DNA from: Tubiluchus corallicola
Taxonomy: Eukaryota; Priapulida; Priapulimorpha; Priapulimorphida; Tubiluchidae
Reading direction: 5' to 3'
NCBI GenBank assembly: GCA_030141605.1
Contig: JAQGDQ010000018.1
Span: 521,001 to 585,000 of the forward strand
DNA: 64,000 nucleotides
This document shows positions 1 to 12,200 of the stretch, piece after piece. The notes beneath the pieces were generated by a model. It had not been told where the DNA came from. It saw only the letters and a list, made by a program, of their open reading frames with translations, and ran no database searches. How positions within the stretch are numbered: position 1 is the stretch's first letter; the number at the start of each line of letters is the position of its first letter. Made by a program: the position numbers and the translations under genes.

Positions 1-1508
1 CATTACTTTCTTTGGAAGTAATTACGACGCACTACCGAGGGAAAGGCAATATCAGATGACAAGAGGTAACAAAAACGGTTTTTAATTAGAATTTGAATTA
101 TAAGCTAATTTTGTTAATATTTAGCACTTTTCAGTACGCAGATGAACAGCCGCAAGAAACCGCAGAACGGAGTGTTGCCATTGAGTAAACTATAATAATC
201 TGCTGTTCTTTACTGAGTAGAGAAAATGATTATTGGACACCAGTGTGCCAGATAATAGTGCCTGATATGTTTTTGCTAGGCTAGACTCACTACAATATTG
301 TTATGCAGCTACAATTTCTGAACTTTACAGTTATATCTTATTCTTAGTTACAACTACAGCAGGAAGACAGGGATGCTTATATAGTTTAAACGAATTAAGC
401 ACTACATGCGTTCCTAGGTGTATGCGTGACTATACTGCATTGGTATAATTAATGCCTATAATAATAAATAATTATTATTATCAGTTATGTAACCCATACA
501 TGGACAGTCTGTATAACAACACCAATAAATACCCAGTATTAAATTAATTACTACGTACTATGTCAACGTTTTTCTTTTTTGAAAGGTGAGCAACTGACAT
601 CTAATGCCTTTTTCAAACCTAAGTACAAAACAATTTTTCCAAATACAGAAGACACTGGGCCACAAGACCACTTCAAAACGAGCAACTTCAAAGTGCCTAA
701 CATTGTACATTATGTATGGTCAGAACCTGACGTGTGGTCTTGGACAAGTAAAGACCACGAGTTTAATCTGTGGAGAATCATTGGACCAATCAGTGCGTAT
801 GAAAACTTGAAGCCAGACAAAATACTACTGCACAGTAATAAGAAGCCCACTGGGAATTGGTGGGACGAGCTATTGAGGATCGTGCCTATTGAATACAAGT
901 ATTACCCTACAGTAAAGGAAGTTTTTGGAAATTCCATAAAGCAGCCCGCCCATAGGTCTGATGTGACACGAATCGACATTTTAAAAAAATATGGTGGCAT
1001 CTATTTAGACTTTGATGTGGTGGTGCTGAAGTCATTTGATCCATTGAGAATTTACGATTGTGTCTTGGGTGTTGAAACTGGCGATCTCAAAATCACAAAT
1101 GGTCTTCCAAATGCGGGCATAATCTTATCGAAGCCGAACTCAACTTTTCTGAACAAGTGGCACCATGGATACAGGGACTATAGAGGCAGTGTGTGGCTTC
1201 ATAATTCTGCTATTGTGCCTAACCAGATAAGACAAGCTGGCCCTGAGCTCGTGCACATCGAACCAAATTTGTGGCATGACACAAGTTACGCCATCTTTGG
1301 AGGATATGTTGATCTCAGTCAAAAATATGCTTACCACATGTGGGTTAAAGCGGGTCTCGTGAAGTATCCAGTACCAGGAGTAAAAACAATCTTGATGATA
1401 CCAGGAGATGCTTACAAACTACGTAACACATTTGGTGAATTGTTAAGAAGATTTTACGTCGATAGTTACTGGACAGGAGACACAGAATATAAAGAACGGT
1501 TTCACTGA
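1..1508 (+). CDS. GT32-type glycosyltransferase, 3' part (partial at left edge)
   Basis: Two coding exons are read: about 2-65 and 586-1508. The first ends in a donor (AAGAG/gtaac) and the second starts after a pyrimidine-rich stretch ending in AAG. The codon split by the intron becomes GGT and both sides stay open. The second exon has no ATG before its conserved part, so the true start lies left of the window. The core carries the signature of DXD sugar transferases: R-x-D-x2-R-x3-L, then YGGIYLDFD, with the DFD at 1008-1016. Family knowledge (Gly_transf_sug, GT32, which includes alpha-1,4-galactosyl and N-acetylglucosaminyl transferases) implies a Golgi type II enzyme using a nucleotide sugar with a divalent metal. 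The N-terminal anchor is not visible here. The stop is TGA at 1506-1508, and an ATTAAA at 1657 could be the polyadenylation signal. Donor and acceptor sugars cannot be told from sequence. Confidence 0.8.
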
Positions 1509-1640
1509 TGAATATCGTTGTACTTGCACGGTTATAGGCTCGAAAAATTACACGAAAATTGAGAAATAATCAAACGTACATGTAGAATTATTTGGTCGTT
1601 GTAAATTTGTCGGTAGTCTTCTACCTGGAGCACTTTGCAA

Positions 1641-2018
1641 CTACAGTAAAAATGCTATTAAATTGTTATTAGTCGTAATGATAATTAGACTCGTCAATTT
1701 TGACTTGAAGAGATCAGGCCCAACCTCTAACACATCTTGCAGATGTCTCACAAACTTATCTTTTGTGTAAATGTTGATCAATGACATGTTTTTGATCATG
1801 TTAGCATCAGCTTTGTCTTTCAAGATAGGACCAATATGCTTAGCAGGTATTAAGGTTGAGTGGTTTTTCAAGCCACTCGATTCGATCTGCTCCAATGAAA
1901 GACATTGTTTAATTCTAACATTATAAATTGGACAATAAAAGGTTTTGGTTTCACAAACGTTTATTTGTATCATTATGACCAAGCACTTTAACATTATAAT
2001 TATAACCACAAGTAGCAC
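1641..2018 (-). CDS. possible small secreted or membrane protein, unrecognised
   Basis: A 125-codon ORF runs convergently to the glycosyltransferase gene. The first ~20 residues are strongly hydrophobic, like a signal peptide or signal anchor, and several cysteines follow. The rest is mildly charged and ends in a second hydrophobic stretch. About 160 bases upstream, on the minus strand, lies TATATAAGG (near 2176-2184), a good TATA match. A five-codon upstream ORF would precede the main ATG. I recognise no family, and an ORF of this length can occur by chance in AT-rich DNA, so it is only a candidate. Confidence 0.3.
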   Translation of the reverse strand: MLLVVIIIMLKCLVIMIQINVCETKTFYCPIYNVRIKQCLSLEQIESSGLKNHSTLIPAKHIGPILKDKADANMIKNMSLINIYTKDKFVRHLQDVLEVGPDLFKSKLTSLIIITTNNNLIAFLL

Positions 2019-5000
2019 AAAGGCACAAAAATCTCAATACAAAGCACAATATAAAGTCAGTTTAGGTGCACCATAATTTTAGTTATAATTGAGCACTACA
2101 GGCCTATAATAGTTAGCCTAATCCGTTAGCCAATGAAGGCTAAAAGAGTCATCCTCCCTGATCAAGTCGAGAGCCTTATATAAACTTTTCCTTCATAAAT
2201 TAGTCTAAATAGCTGGCTTCGTGTAATGCATGCCAGTAAGGTTTGGATCTCGACTATTGCCTAGATACAGACCTATTCTAAGGGCAAATGTATGTTAAAA
2301 CATTGATAGCCGAATTATAAGACTATATTTAGAGGATTTAGAGGAAAATTCATTAAAAATTAGAGAAAATAAAATGCAAGAGAAAATTTAATGGTGGTGG
2401 TATACGTCACATAGAATTAAAATGGCTTCAGGAAATATTTGTGATTTCACGACAGCATACTTATCTATTTACAGCAAAAATCTGTAAATTAACGATGTAC
2501 ACATAGTTCAGGACTACAGAATTTAAAAGTATAATATTGTTTAGTAAAGCTATGTACCACTTTTAAGTTTTTACTAATTGATACATAAGCACAGTTAAAA
2601 TGCAAGTTTTTACATAAACGCCGTTAAACACAAAAGTAAAATAGCAGCACTTCTGGGTGAACTGCAAAGTTTTGCAATGCGTGCTTCAATTTCTGTCCAC
2701 CAGCTTACGCCACTTTTTTAAAATGCCTGAAAAAAAGAAATATTTAAATTTCTTTTTCATTTTTAAGCAAGGCAATTTATGCATTTGTAATTGTGGTAAT
2801 TTCAATATTTGTCATTGCACTTTCAAATCTAACGAATGTTGTTTGAGAATTGTTTTTTACTTTAAATTCGCTTTTTCAACAAATTATTTGTACTTTTGCT
2901 TTCTCCAACCAAGAAAACATTACATTCAGTTCATAACTTGCCCTGAAATATTTAAGTATACACTTTATACTCAAACGTGAAACTGTTCTTTTATGGTAAA
3001 AGTGTATGCTAATTAAGCATATTCTTCATAACTTTGTGAAAAATTATTTTTCTGCTGCGCCTTGTCCCTGCATAGTCGTAGTCGTGGCAATTTTTCAGAT
3101 GCCCTGCTACCTGCTGAGCTTAAAGCGAACTATGCCTAATGCACCAATTTCTAAAATCAACGATGTTGACTCGCTAAATCGTTTTGCATGGGAAGCAATG
3201 AGGAAATTTAGCCAAGCGAGAATTTAAGAAGTTGATGAAAGTTCCGAAAAATCTAATATTTTTTCGTTCGTGTAAATGTATTTGACTTTTGAGGTATGTG
3301 AACTATATTGCCGTTGAAGTGTTTTGCGTACTTATTGAATTAGTCGTTTATGGATTTGAATTTGACTTTGAGCCATTTTGGACATACTTGTCGATCGGTA
3401 GGTTATGTAGGCGTAAATCGCATTTTTGTTGGGTCAGGCCACATCAAATGCAGCTAAAATCGGATGTTCTTTAAATAGGCTTACGAAAAACGCATCGCCG
3501 AATTAGTTTAAGCTTGCATTGCTTAAACTGATGTCTTTCTACAGTACAGGTTACCTTACATGCGAAAATATCACAAAAATAATCACATACTATACTTTTA
3601 ACAGAAAATGCCTGTGCGCTTCTTTTCTTCAGCCGACGAACGACATCATTGGTGGAAAAATTGAGCACACAGACATGAAATGATTGCGACTTTAAAATGA
3701 TTTTACTAAATACACGAGGTGCTTATCACACTTTTATGCTAAATGCTTTTTCAGAAACATTGAAATAAGCCTAACTTCCCAGAAGGCTTGGCCTTCCCTT
3801 TAATCATTCATTACATCCTAATATTCTCGAAAGTCTTTACCTCATTGGGAGAGGATCTCAGCTTAAACTTTGCAGAGTCACCCTTATTCTCAAGTCTTTC
3901 GTGTCAGTGTTGCACAAGTGCAACAATAAATTAATAACTGAAAGTGTCTTTTATGTTTGGTATGTCTGTCATTTATTCTGGACTATAGAGGTGTTGTAGA
4001 CATTACAATGTAGTGTAGATTACCAGTTCATACAACATATCAAAATCAAACAGTGTTTGATTTAAAATTAGGATCCAAATTGGATCCGGCCACTGGGGCA
4101 GCAATCCAGCCCTGGTAAATGGGGAGGGTTTTCAGGATACGGCTAGCAACTCACTGGCGTAAAAGACCTGTTATGCTCAAGAAACACATGGTGAACCAAG
4201 AAGAAATCAGGGGTTCACCAGCTGACGTATTTATCACAACTTTAAGTCTATTTAATCAAATACTGGATAATACAGAAGTTTCAATAATTAATCAGGCTAG
4301 CCACTTGTTGTAAAGTTTCTCTAATATGATTTAACTCTCATTTCTTATCATCTTCTATTTCTTAAACATTGTAGTTACTTTGTAAACAAAACAAGGAGCT
4401 GTTTGAATTTGGTCAGCTGAACAAGCAACTGAATTTGTGCAAAATGCATTTTTTAAAGTTAATATTATCATGATGTTCACAACAAAATAAGGAAAAATCA
4501 TATGGGAAGTATTTAGATTGCAAATGACTTAAATGGAACATCCCTGTTTATAACTTTCACTGTATAGATACCTAGGCTTATGCTTACACTAGTCATAGAA
4601 ATCGTGGGGAGATTACCTGTTAACAAGCGTATTTACATTGGAATTCGAGATTTAATTCCAACCAAAATAAAGCTAGTAAGGTTTTGTAAAATGATTTGGT
4701 TTTATATTATGTCACAGAAATATACTAGTATAGCTGTCTGTTAAACTTATGTGCATTATAACTACTGGTTAAAGACATGCAGAGGCTAAAAGGCATGCAG
4801 CTAAGATTGTTTTTCAATGTAATACTTATAAATTTCAAATATAGCTACAAACGTAAATGAAAACAATTTTTAACAAGTTGCTAGAATAAAGTTTAGATCA
4901 ATTATATTGGTGTATATAAAAACCATTGAATTCTGAAGTACATTGTAGAAAGTCCATACAATAAAATTGTTCAGCTAATAGCTAATAGAACAGAAAACTG

Positions 5001-6259
5001 CCAGTAATTTAAATAGCACAGAACTTTAAATTTTCAAGTTATTACTTGATTCTTGAACTGAGTTATTTAATCGCAGTTTAATCTACTGATGTAAATCGAA
5101 CAACCCTGTTTTTATCATTTTCATTGTACAAATGCTTATTCTTACACTATTCATAAAAGTTGTGGAGATATTACATATAATTGTTTTCATGCATGTTTAT
5201 ATCTGAATTTAAGCCAAAGTCGTCTAAACTGCTGGCCCGATAAAACTGACATGTTAGATATCTACAAGTTAAAAACAAATTTAGAGACCATAAGACATGC
5301 AGTTAAGGTTGTTTTTTAATGTAATACAGGCTAATTTCTGATACTGCAGACAAAATTTAAAAAATAATGTCGTTATAAACCTACTGTTGAAAGTAAACAT
5401 TTGCGTGGTGAGTAGAAAAGAAAATTCTTAGTAATTTAAATATCATAGGATTTTAATTTTTATCACCATTTGCTGTTCAGTGAGATTAATGTGTAGGCAG
5501 TGTCAAATCTGAGAACATATTTTTGAAGTGATATGAAACACTAATCCTGTTCTTTAAACTACTGTTTTTATAAATTTTGATCGTGTCTAACTACATTGTG
5601 TTAATTTTCATTTACTCATCTGCAAAACTGTTGGGAGAGAAATGGTGCATTTTTGAATTTACAAGCTCTTTATTTCTCTACTGGAAATTAATACTTAGAG
5701 AAAGACAGCCTTAGTAACTCTGTTATTCATAATTGATGTTAATGGGATTATACCTTGATGAATTAATACAATCTCGTTGTTTTTATTTTGTGCCAGTATC
5801 TGCTATGCACTTATGCAGACAACCTTAACTCAGCCTTATGGTGCATGGTGCATATAATCAGTATATATAATATATTACTTGCTTATGTACATTTTCAAGC
5901 CAGCACACTTATTACACCTGGCTTTTGTTTGATAATGGACACATTTTATGTCAGCTGCTGTTTGCAATATTAACTGTTTACTCTCAGTCAGATGTCCCAA
6001 CTGTCAATTTTGTCTGTTATCTATATTGTGTGGTGCAATAGAATGCAATCTGCAAAAAATGTCTATAAACATGGTATTAAATTCATAGGTGCAATAAAAA
6101 TAATTAGGTGACTGGTTTTTACAGAACTTACAATAGTTTTGAATTATTTTTCAGAAAAAACGATACATATACCTAGGAAGTGCTATAATTGCACATGATG
6201 ATGTGTAAGATTATGTGCAGGAGCATGTAAATTTTTGTCAGCCTGTATGAAACCCAGTC
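2019..6259. other. AT-rich noncoding stretch before the katanin gene
   Basis: About 4.2 kb without a convincing gene. The open frames here are short, lack homology I can recognise and have no splice context. The only distinctive part is a GC-richer block near 4070-4190, described separately. The katanin promoter should lie in the last few hundred bases. No TATA box or CpG-rich stretch stands out. An out-of-frame ATG at 6247 precedes the katanin start at 6260. Confidence 0.5.
4060..4320 (+). mobile_element. possible LINE 5' fragment
   Basis: The block starting with two GGATCC sites (near 4070-4086) and running through a GC-rich stretch stands out in composition from the AT-rich surroundings. 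It resembles, from memory only, the leader of invertebrate LINEs whose 3' ends also occur in this window at 39.95 kb and 57.9 kb. No conserved endonuclease residues can be read. The call is weak. Confidence 0.25.
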
Positions 6260-9200
6260 ATGGCAGCAACAAAAAGAGCTTGGAAACTACGTATGTACAG
6301 AATATACTATTGTATTTCTAGATACAATTTCAATAATTTTATTATGATTATGTTTATGTCATTACATGAATAACTGCATCTATACACAGGTTTTGCAATA
6401 AATTTGGCCTGCTGCCTTCAGAATAGTGCTGCTGGTCATTATTGTGTGCACTATGCACTATTGCCCTCAAGCTGTTGCATTATTTGCATACTATTCTAAA
6501 GCTGCAATGTGCAGAAGAAATATACAACAGAGATTGCTTATTTTTGTTTTTTTAACTATTTCAAAAGAATTAGAAAAATGATACCCATGAAGTGCTAGAA
6601 TGGCACAATAATAATGTTTAACAATATATGCAACGTCACATTAACCTTTGTTGCTCTATGTGAAATGCAGTCATTGTAGCAACATTTGTGTTTTCTAAAA
6701 ATTTTATTTTTTAAGTATTTTTAGTTAAATGCTAAAAACATACTTTCAGGAATATTATTTTTGCTTTCGTGTTATGGCAAAAGTAAGGGAAGACGTATTA
6801 AGATATTTTTGAACACAAAACATGTAAAAAACATTATTAAATGTTACCCTATTGTGCTTATGGATTCCATTTCATTATTTGTATACTATTTGTATTTGTT
6901 AAATCATCATATGTATTAAATATTACAGAAGAATTTGTTGCTCATGCTGGCAATGTAAACTGTTTGGCTCTTGGCCATAAATCTGGCCGGGTTATTGTCA
7001 CTGGCGGAGATGACAAGAAGGTCAATCTGTGGCTTGTTGGGAAGCCTACTTGCATCATGGTAATGATTGTAAAGACTGTTATGTCTAAATAATAATCCAC
7101 TAATGTGCTTGTAATTTATACTATACTGTTTATACTTATCAGAAATGCATATTAGCAATAAGAGAGTTAAGCTAGCTTGTCTTCTACCAATTTACCATTG
7201 GAACGTGCTGACATGCAACAAAGGAATGAATTTTTTATTGATTTTGCTTTACATTCGAAGCCTTCTCAAAAAGGTTGTACCGCAATGTGCTTTTAACTTG
7301 CTTTAACAACATGCAGGCATTCACCTCGTAGGTGCATTAATCAAACGTGAATAATCATAGGTGCTGTAGTCTATTAATTTTAACTTGCCTTATTGAATTT
7401 TGTGTCATATTGTCATTCTATGTCAATACTTAATTAATAAATTTGCTATTAGTCCATAAATTCCGTCTATGCTATATATCAAATGAATGATGCTTTTCTA
7501 TGTTAGTTATTTCACAGCATCTTTGTCTAATTTACATAAAAACAGGTTGTAAAGAAATTACTGAATTTAAAAACACAAAAACACCATGTTCGTAACAATA
7601 CTTTTTTATTTTTTTTTGTTTTTATTTTTCTCTGTTTGTTTTTCAGAGCCTTTCTGGTCACACTACACCAGTTGAAGCTGTTCGCTTTGGTGGGACAGAA
7701 GACAGCATGGTTATTGCAGGTTCTATGTCAGGTGCACTAAAGATATGGGATCTCGAAGCAGCCAAAAGTAAAAAAATATTGTATTGTGTAACTTGTGGCA
7801 AAGCCTGTTTTATTACGTTCAAGTACATGTAATTTGATTCTCCTTTAGTTATGCTTATTCGTAGATCCACTAAAGATGTCTAAAATTTACTGTTGCACTT
7901 GAATGTTAGGCATAAACCCATCCTCTATGAATAAACTAAAATGAATACTGTAAACTTTCTTATAATCTATTGCTATCCGTAATATTTTTTGTTTCAATAG
8001 GTGTAGGACTTATAGTATGAAATTATTGATTTATTCTTTTGGGACATTAAATGTAAACAAATTGAGTTTAGACTGGTAAATTTTGGTAGTTTTCTTCTTT
8101 CATTGTCTGGTAACTGTGTAAACTATAAACCTATTGCTTATAAATCCTTTACTTCCTGTAAGTAGTGCAGAAATCAAATTAGAGATTTTTAATTTTGTAA
8201 TCAATATTTTGAGTTCTTACATGTCTTCAGATATTCCTGTATAAGGAAGTGCTTTTATTGACATTTTATATAGTCGTGCGAACGTTGACAGGCCACAAGG
8301 CTAATATAAGAAGCCTGGATTTTCATCCGTTTGGCCACTTTATAGCATCAGGTTCAATGGATACAAATGTGAAACTGTGGGACATTAGACGGAAAGGTTG
8401 CATATTTACATATAAGGTAAAGTCATCATTGTCTTGCCACCAGTACCATTACTGCTTCGTCTGTAGAAGAAATTCATTGCATCTAACTCTGGTGGTGATT
8501 TATGCCTTCATTGTGATTTATTGATCTAGCCATTAAAACTATTAAGTATGCACAACATGTTGAGACCATAGTATATTGATTTCTGGTTTCTTTCATAATA
8601 GCTATAACGGTTATGCTCGCATTTTTATTCTGACCTCACATTTAATATTATTTTGTATTACTTTCAATATTCGTCATCATGAAGGAGTTGAACAGTATTT
8701 GATTACAGTGTTTTGCATTTATTGCAGGGCCATTCTGATACTGTTCGATGTTTAAGATTCAGTCCTGATGGTAGGTGGCTTGCATCAGCAGCTGATGACA
8801 GTCTAGTTAAGGTATTATTTAGCTTTGTTTACACATTGTAATTTAGGTTGCACAGTGTCATATGTTGATGTGATCTTAAATAACATTTTTCTGTATCCTA
8901 GATATGGGATTTAAGTGCTGGCAAGCTATTGACGGAATTCAGGGAACATTCTGGGTCAGTAAGTGGTGTAGAATTTCATCCAAACGAATTTCTTCTAGCA
9001 TCTGGCAGTGCAGACAGGTTAGAGTCATTTCGTACTATTAAATTTCTCTAAGCAGATTTTTCAAACTGTATGATTAGCGTACTTGTTGAGATTTGTGTGG
9101 TACAAGTGACCATATTTTTTATTTTCAGAACTGTGAAGTTTTGGGACTTAGAAACATTTAAATGTGTTAGCTCCAGTGATGGTGATTCAGGGCAAATTAG

Positions 9201-12200
9201 GTAAGCCTTTGCATTTTAATTTTTAGTATTTTATTTTTATCTGATTATTTTTAATGGAAAGTTGGTAAACATAAGGTAAACAAAGTTGGAATACTAAATG
9301 TGTTTATACTTTTAATCCAAAAAACACCAAATGTAGTGCAATTACACACAAAACAAAGCAAAACAAAAGTTAAGGAAATAGTTGTGCGGCACAAATATTA
9401 CCTTTTGAGTACCTGCTTTTCAATGCCCAATACACTTCATTTTAAAACTAATGAACTGTATGACTGTTAGACAACCTAGGCATTCTTTACTATTCAAGAG
9501 GCTGTTTATGTTTTTTTCAGAAACTATTTGTGACTGTATGTTACTATAGCAATCCAATTCTGCTATAAAATGTCAACAACTGTTTTATGAAATTGTAACT
9601 GTTCTAAAACTGTCCGCGGATTTTGTTCCACTCGTTTTCTAGGATTCAGTTTGTTGGTGCTTGACGTATTTTATAATGCAGTTGACTTTCTTTAAATATA
9701 ATTCTACTGGAGAGTTATTCACTGCAGGTGTATGCTTTATCTCATATCTCTTGTTCTCTGTGCAATTCTTTATTTAACACTGTAATTATAGAGTTTAAAA
9801 CTGAAATTTCTGTAAATCTGAGAATTTGGTTAGCTTAAAATGGGTCATTTTTGGCTTTGATTTGTTTTGTAGAACCTTATCCTTCAACTCTGATGGTACT
9901 GCAATATTTGCAAGTTGTGTTGATGTGTTGAAAATTTATGGCTGGGAGCCTTCACGGTGCTATGATTCGATTGCCTTAGGTTGGGGCAAAGTAGCAGATA
10001 CTGCAATTGCTCAGAACCAATTAGTAAGTATCCTTAATTACTACACACTGATGGCAATTTCTGATGGAAATGATGCAAGTGTAGCATAAACACGTCTTTT
10101 TCCTTGACTGTATAAGGCCATGTAATATATTGGTAAATTGCTTGTTTTTCTTTGTAACATGTAGTCTAGCTAACATTATCATTAAGATACATTAGGTGCC
10201 ACTTAATAGACTCACTTTGGGACCGACATATATTGACCCAATTAACCGATTGAACCTATTAACTGAGGTGTGAATCACAGCTTACTATGCACTACAAATT
10301 TTTTAATGAATTTTAGAAACAAAGTAATGCCTAAATTCCTTTGTGCAGTTAAAAATTAGAAAAAAACTATTTTATCATATTAATTTATATAAGTGAATTA
10401 GCAATTTACTGTAAACTAAACAGTAAATTAAAAAGCATACTTTTCTAAATCACACAAGTCTGTTTATTTGCAAAAATTACAAAAATTCTTTCAAAGTCGG
10501 CTGCATTTCTCTTCTATAGTATGCCTTCAGTGTTCGAATAATGCCTTGATCAAAGGGTTGCATAAGTGATGTGGTGTTTGCAGGCAAAAACGCAACTTCA
10601 ATGTGTTTCAATGATGTACTGACTACATGGGCAGTGCTGTTGTCTACCAGTAAAACGATTTTTTTTAAAGCTTTCATCCCTTTTCACTAACCATTCATTA
10701 AACACTACACCGTCATCCAAGCATTCGAGTTTTCATGGTAATCTACTGGTAACGTTGCAACACCTTTAAAACGCCGGGGATTCTTGCTTTTACCAATCAC
10801 TAGCAGTTTTTCCTTTTTTCCTGACATACTTTGACATGCTTACACAGCATAGCGCTGTCACACGTTGTTTTGAAATCTTACACCCCTTTGCATTCTCGTT
10901 CCCAAATAAGTAGGTGCGCTCAGGCAAAGCTGTAAAATAAAGTCCAGTTTCATCCGCATTGTAAATGTTGTTGGGTGAATACTCTGCAATAATTTTTTGC
11001 CACTTTTTCTATCCAATTTTCAGCAGCTGGAACATCGGCATCCTTTTCCTCACCATGGGTACATTTGTACATGTTTTCACGCTTTCTCCATCGCTAAAAC
11101 CACCCCTCTGTTGCAACCAAGTCTTCCTTTCCCATTTTCTTCGCCAAAACTTCTGCTTTCTGTCGCATTAAAGGAAGTTCGCTCGAGCATCTTTTTGTCT
11201 TGCATTTGTAAACCACACTTTTAACGCTAGCTCCACTTCACAGTATTTCCTGTGCGTCACCTCTTAGATGCTAGGTTCTCATTTTGGCTTGCTGACTGCT
11301 CAATTTCAGATCGTTTTTCAATATTCTGCCGAGAGTACTTTGGGAAATTTTCAATTGCGCTGCTGCACACCACTGTCCCATCCTTGGAAGTTTATCATAC
11401 TGCTCTAAAATTTTCAACTTCTCCTTAACTGTCAGGTCTTTACGCTTATGCTCCACGCTTAATTGCAGAAGGCGAGTGAGCAACAGATTCAAAGCAAAAC
11501 CGCTACGCTAGCATATTAGCACATGATAAACGTACCTGCTTACAAACAGTTCGGTACTTAACATGATTGTTTCTACATACATGTGCACAAAAGGGAAGTA
11601 AAGATGACATAAAAGTAGGAAAGGCTCTTTGGGCACATACAAATATCTTATTTTAAGTACGTGAAGGAAAAATATTGAGTCAATTATGCGGAGTTATTTG
11701 AGTCAATTATCGATAGTTTTTATGTATGTTTGAATAGAAATAGCCGGTTCCAGGCGTTTTTGAGTAAATTAAGCGACTGAGTTTATTTACCATGAGTCTA
11801 TTAAGCGGCGCCTACTGTATAATCTTAAGTTAAGAAAAGAAGCACATACACATGTTTCTGTATAATTACATTATAAATATAATTATAATGTTCAGGTAAT
11901 TATTCAATTAAAAAGAAAGAAAGCATTTATCGATTTATCAAATGTTATTTAGAAACCCGCTTGAAAGGAATATCTTCATTGGAAACCAGATTAATTTGAT
12001 ATTAAGAGGAATCGTGCTATTTGCAGGCAACGCAGATAAAACATAAACTCATTCAGCTCAGTACATGGCCAGTTTCAAGTAACATGTAGTTCACATATCA
12101 GTAGCAAGAGAGAAAGGCTTTTTATTTGCGTTAATATCTAGTTACCTCTAACGCAGTAATTTTGGGCAAATGAACACAACATTATACCTTTTCCTACAGT

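Larger units (their letters stand above)
10190..11817 (-). mobile_element. Tigger/pogo DNA transposon, decayed, in katanin intron 8
   Basis: The ends are imperfect inverted repeats (left CATTAGGTGCCACTTAATAG, right its near reverse complement) flanked on both sides by TA (10188-10189 and 11818-11819), the target duplication of the Tc1/mariner-pogo superfamily. The minus strand carries a CENP-B-type DNA-binding N-terminus (11271-11492, with [12 protein letters not shown] and a helix-turn-helix) and, further on, part of the DDE endonuclease (10477-10677, with VDNSTAH and [14 protein letters not shown]). The stretch between them no longer reads as one frame. At 1,628 bp it is shorter than usual full-length Tigger elements (roughly 2-2.5 kb), so it is deleted and inactive. 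It is spliced out with intron 8 (10024-12322). Confidence 0.9.

Noticed and set aside
3006-3227. 73-codon plus-strand ORF
   Set aside because: No start context, no splice partner and no recognisable domain.
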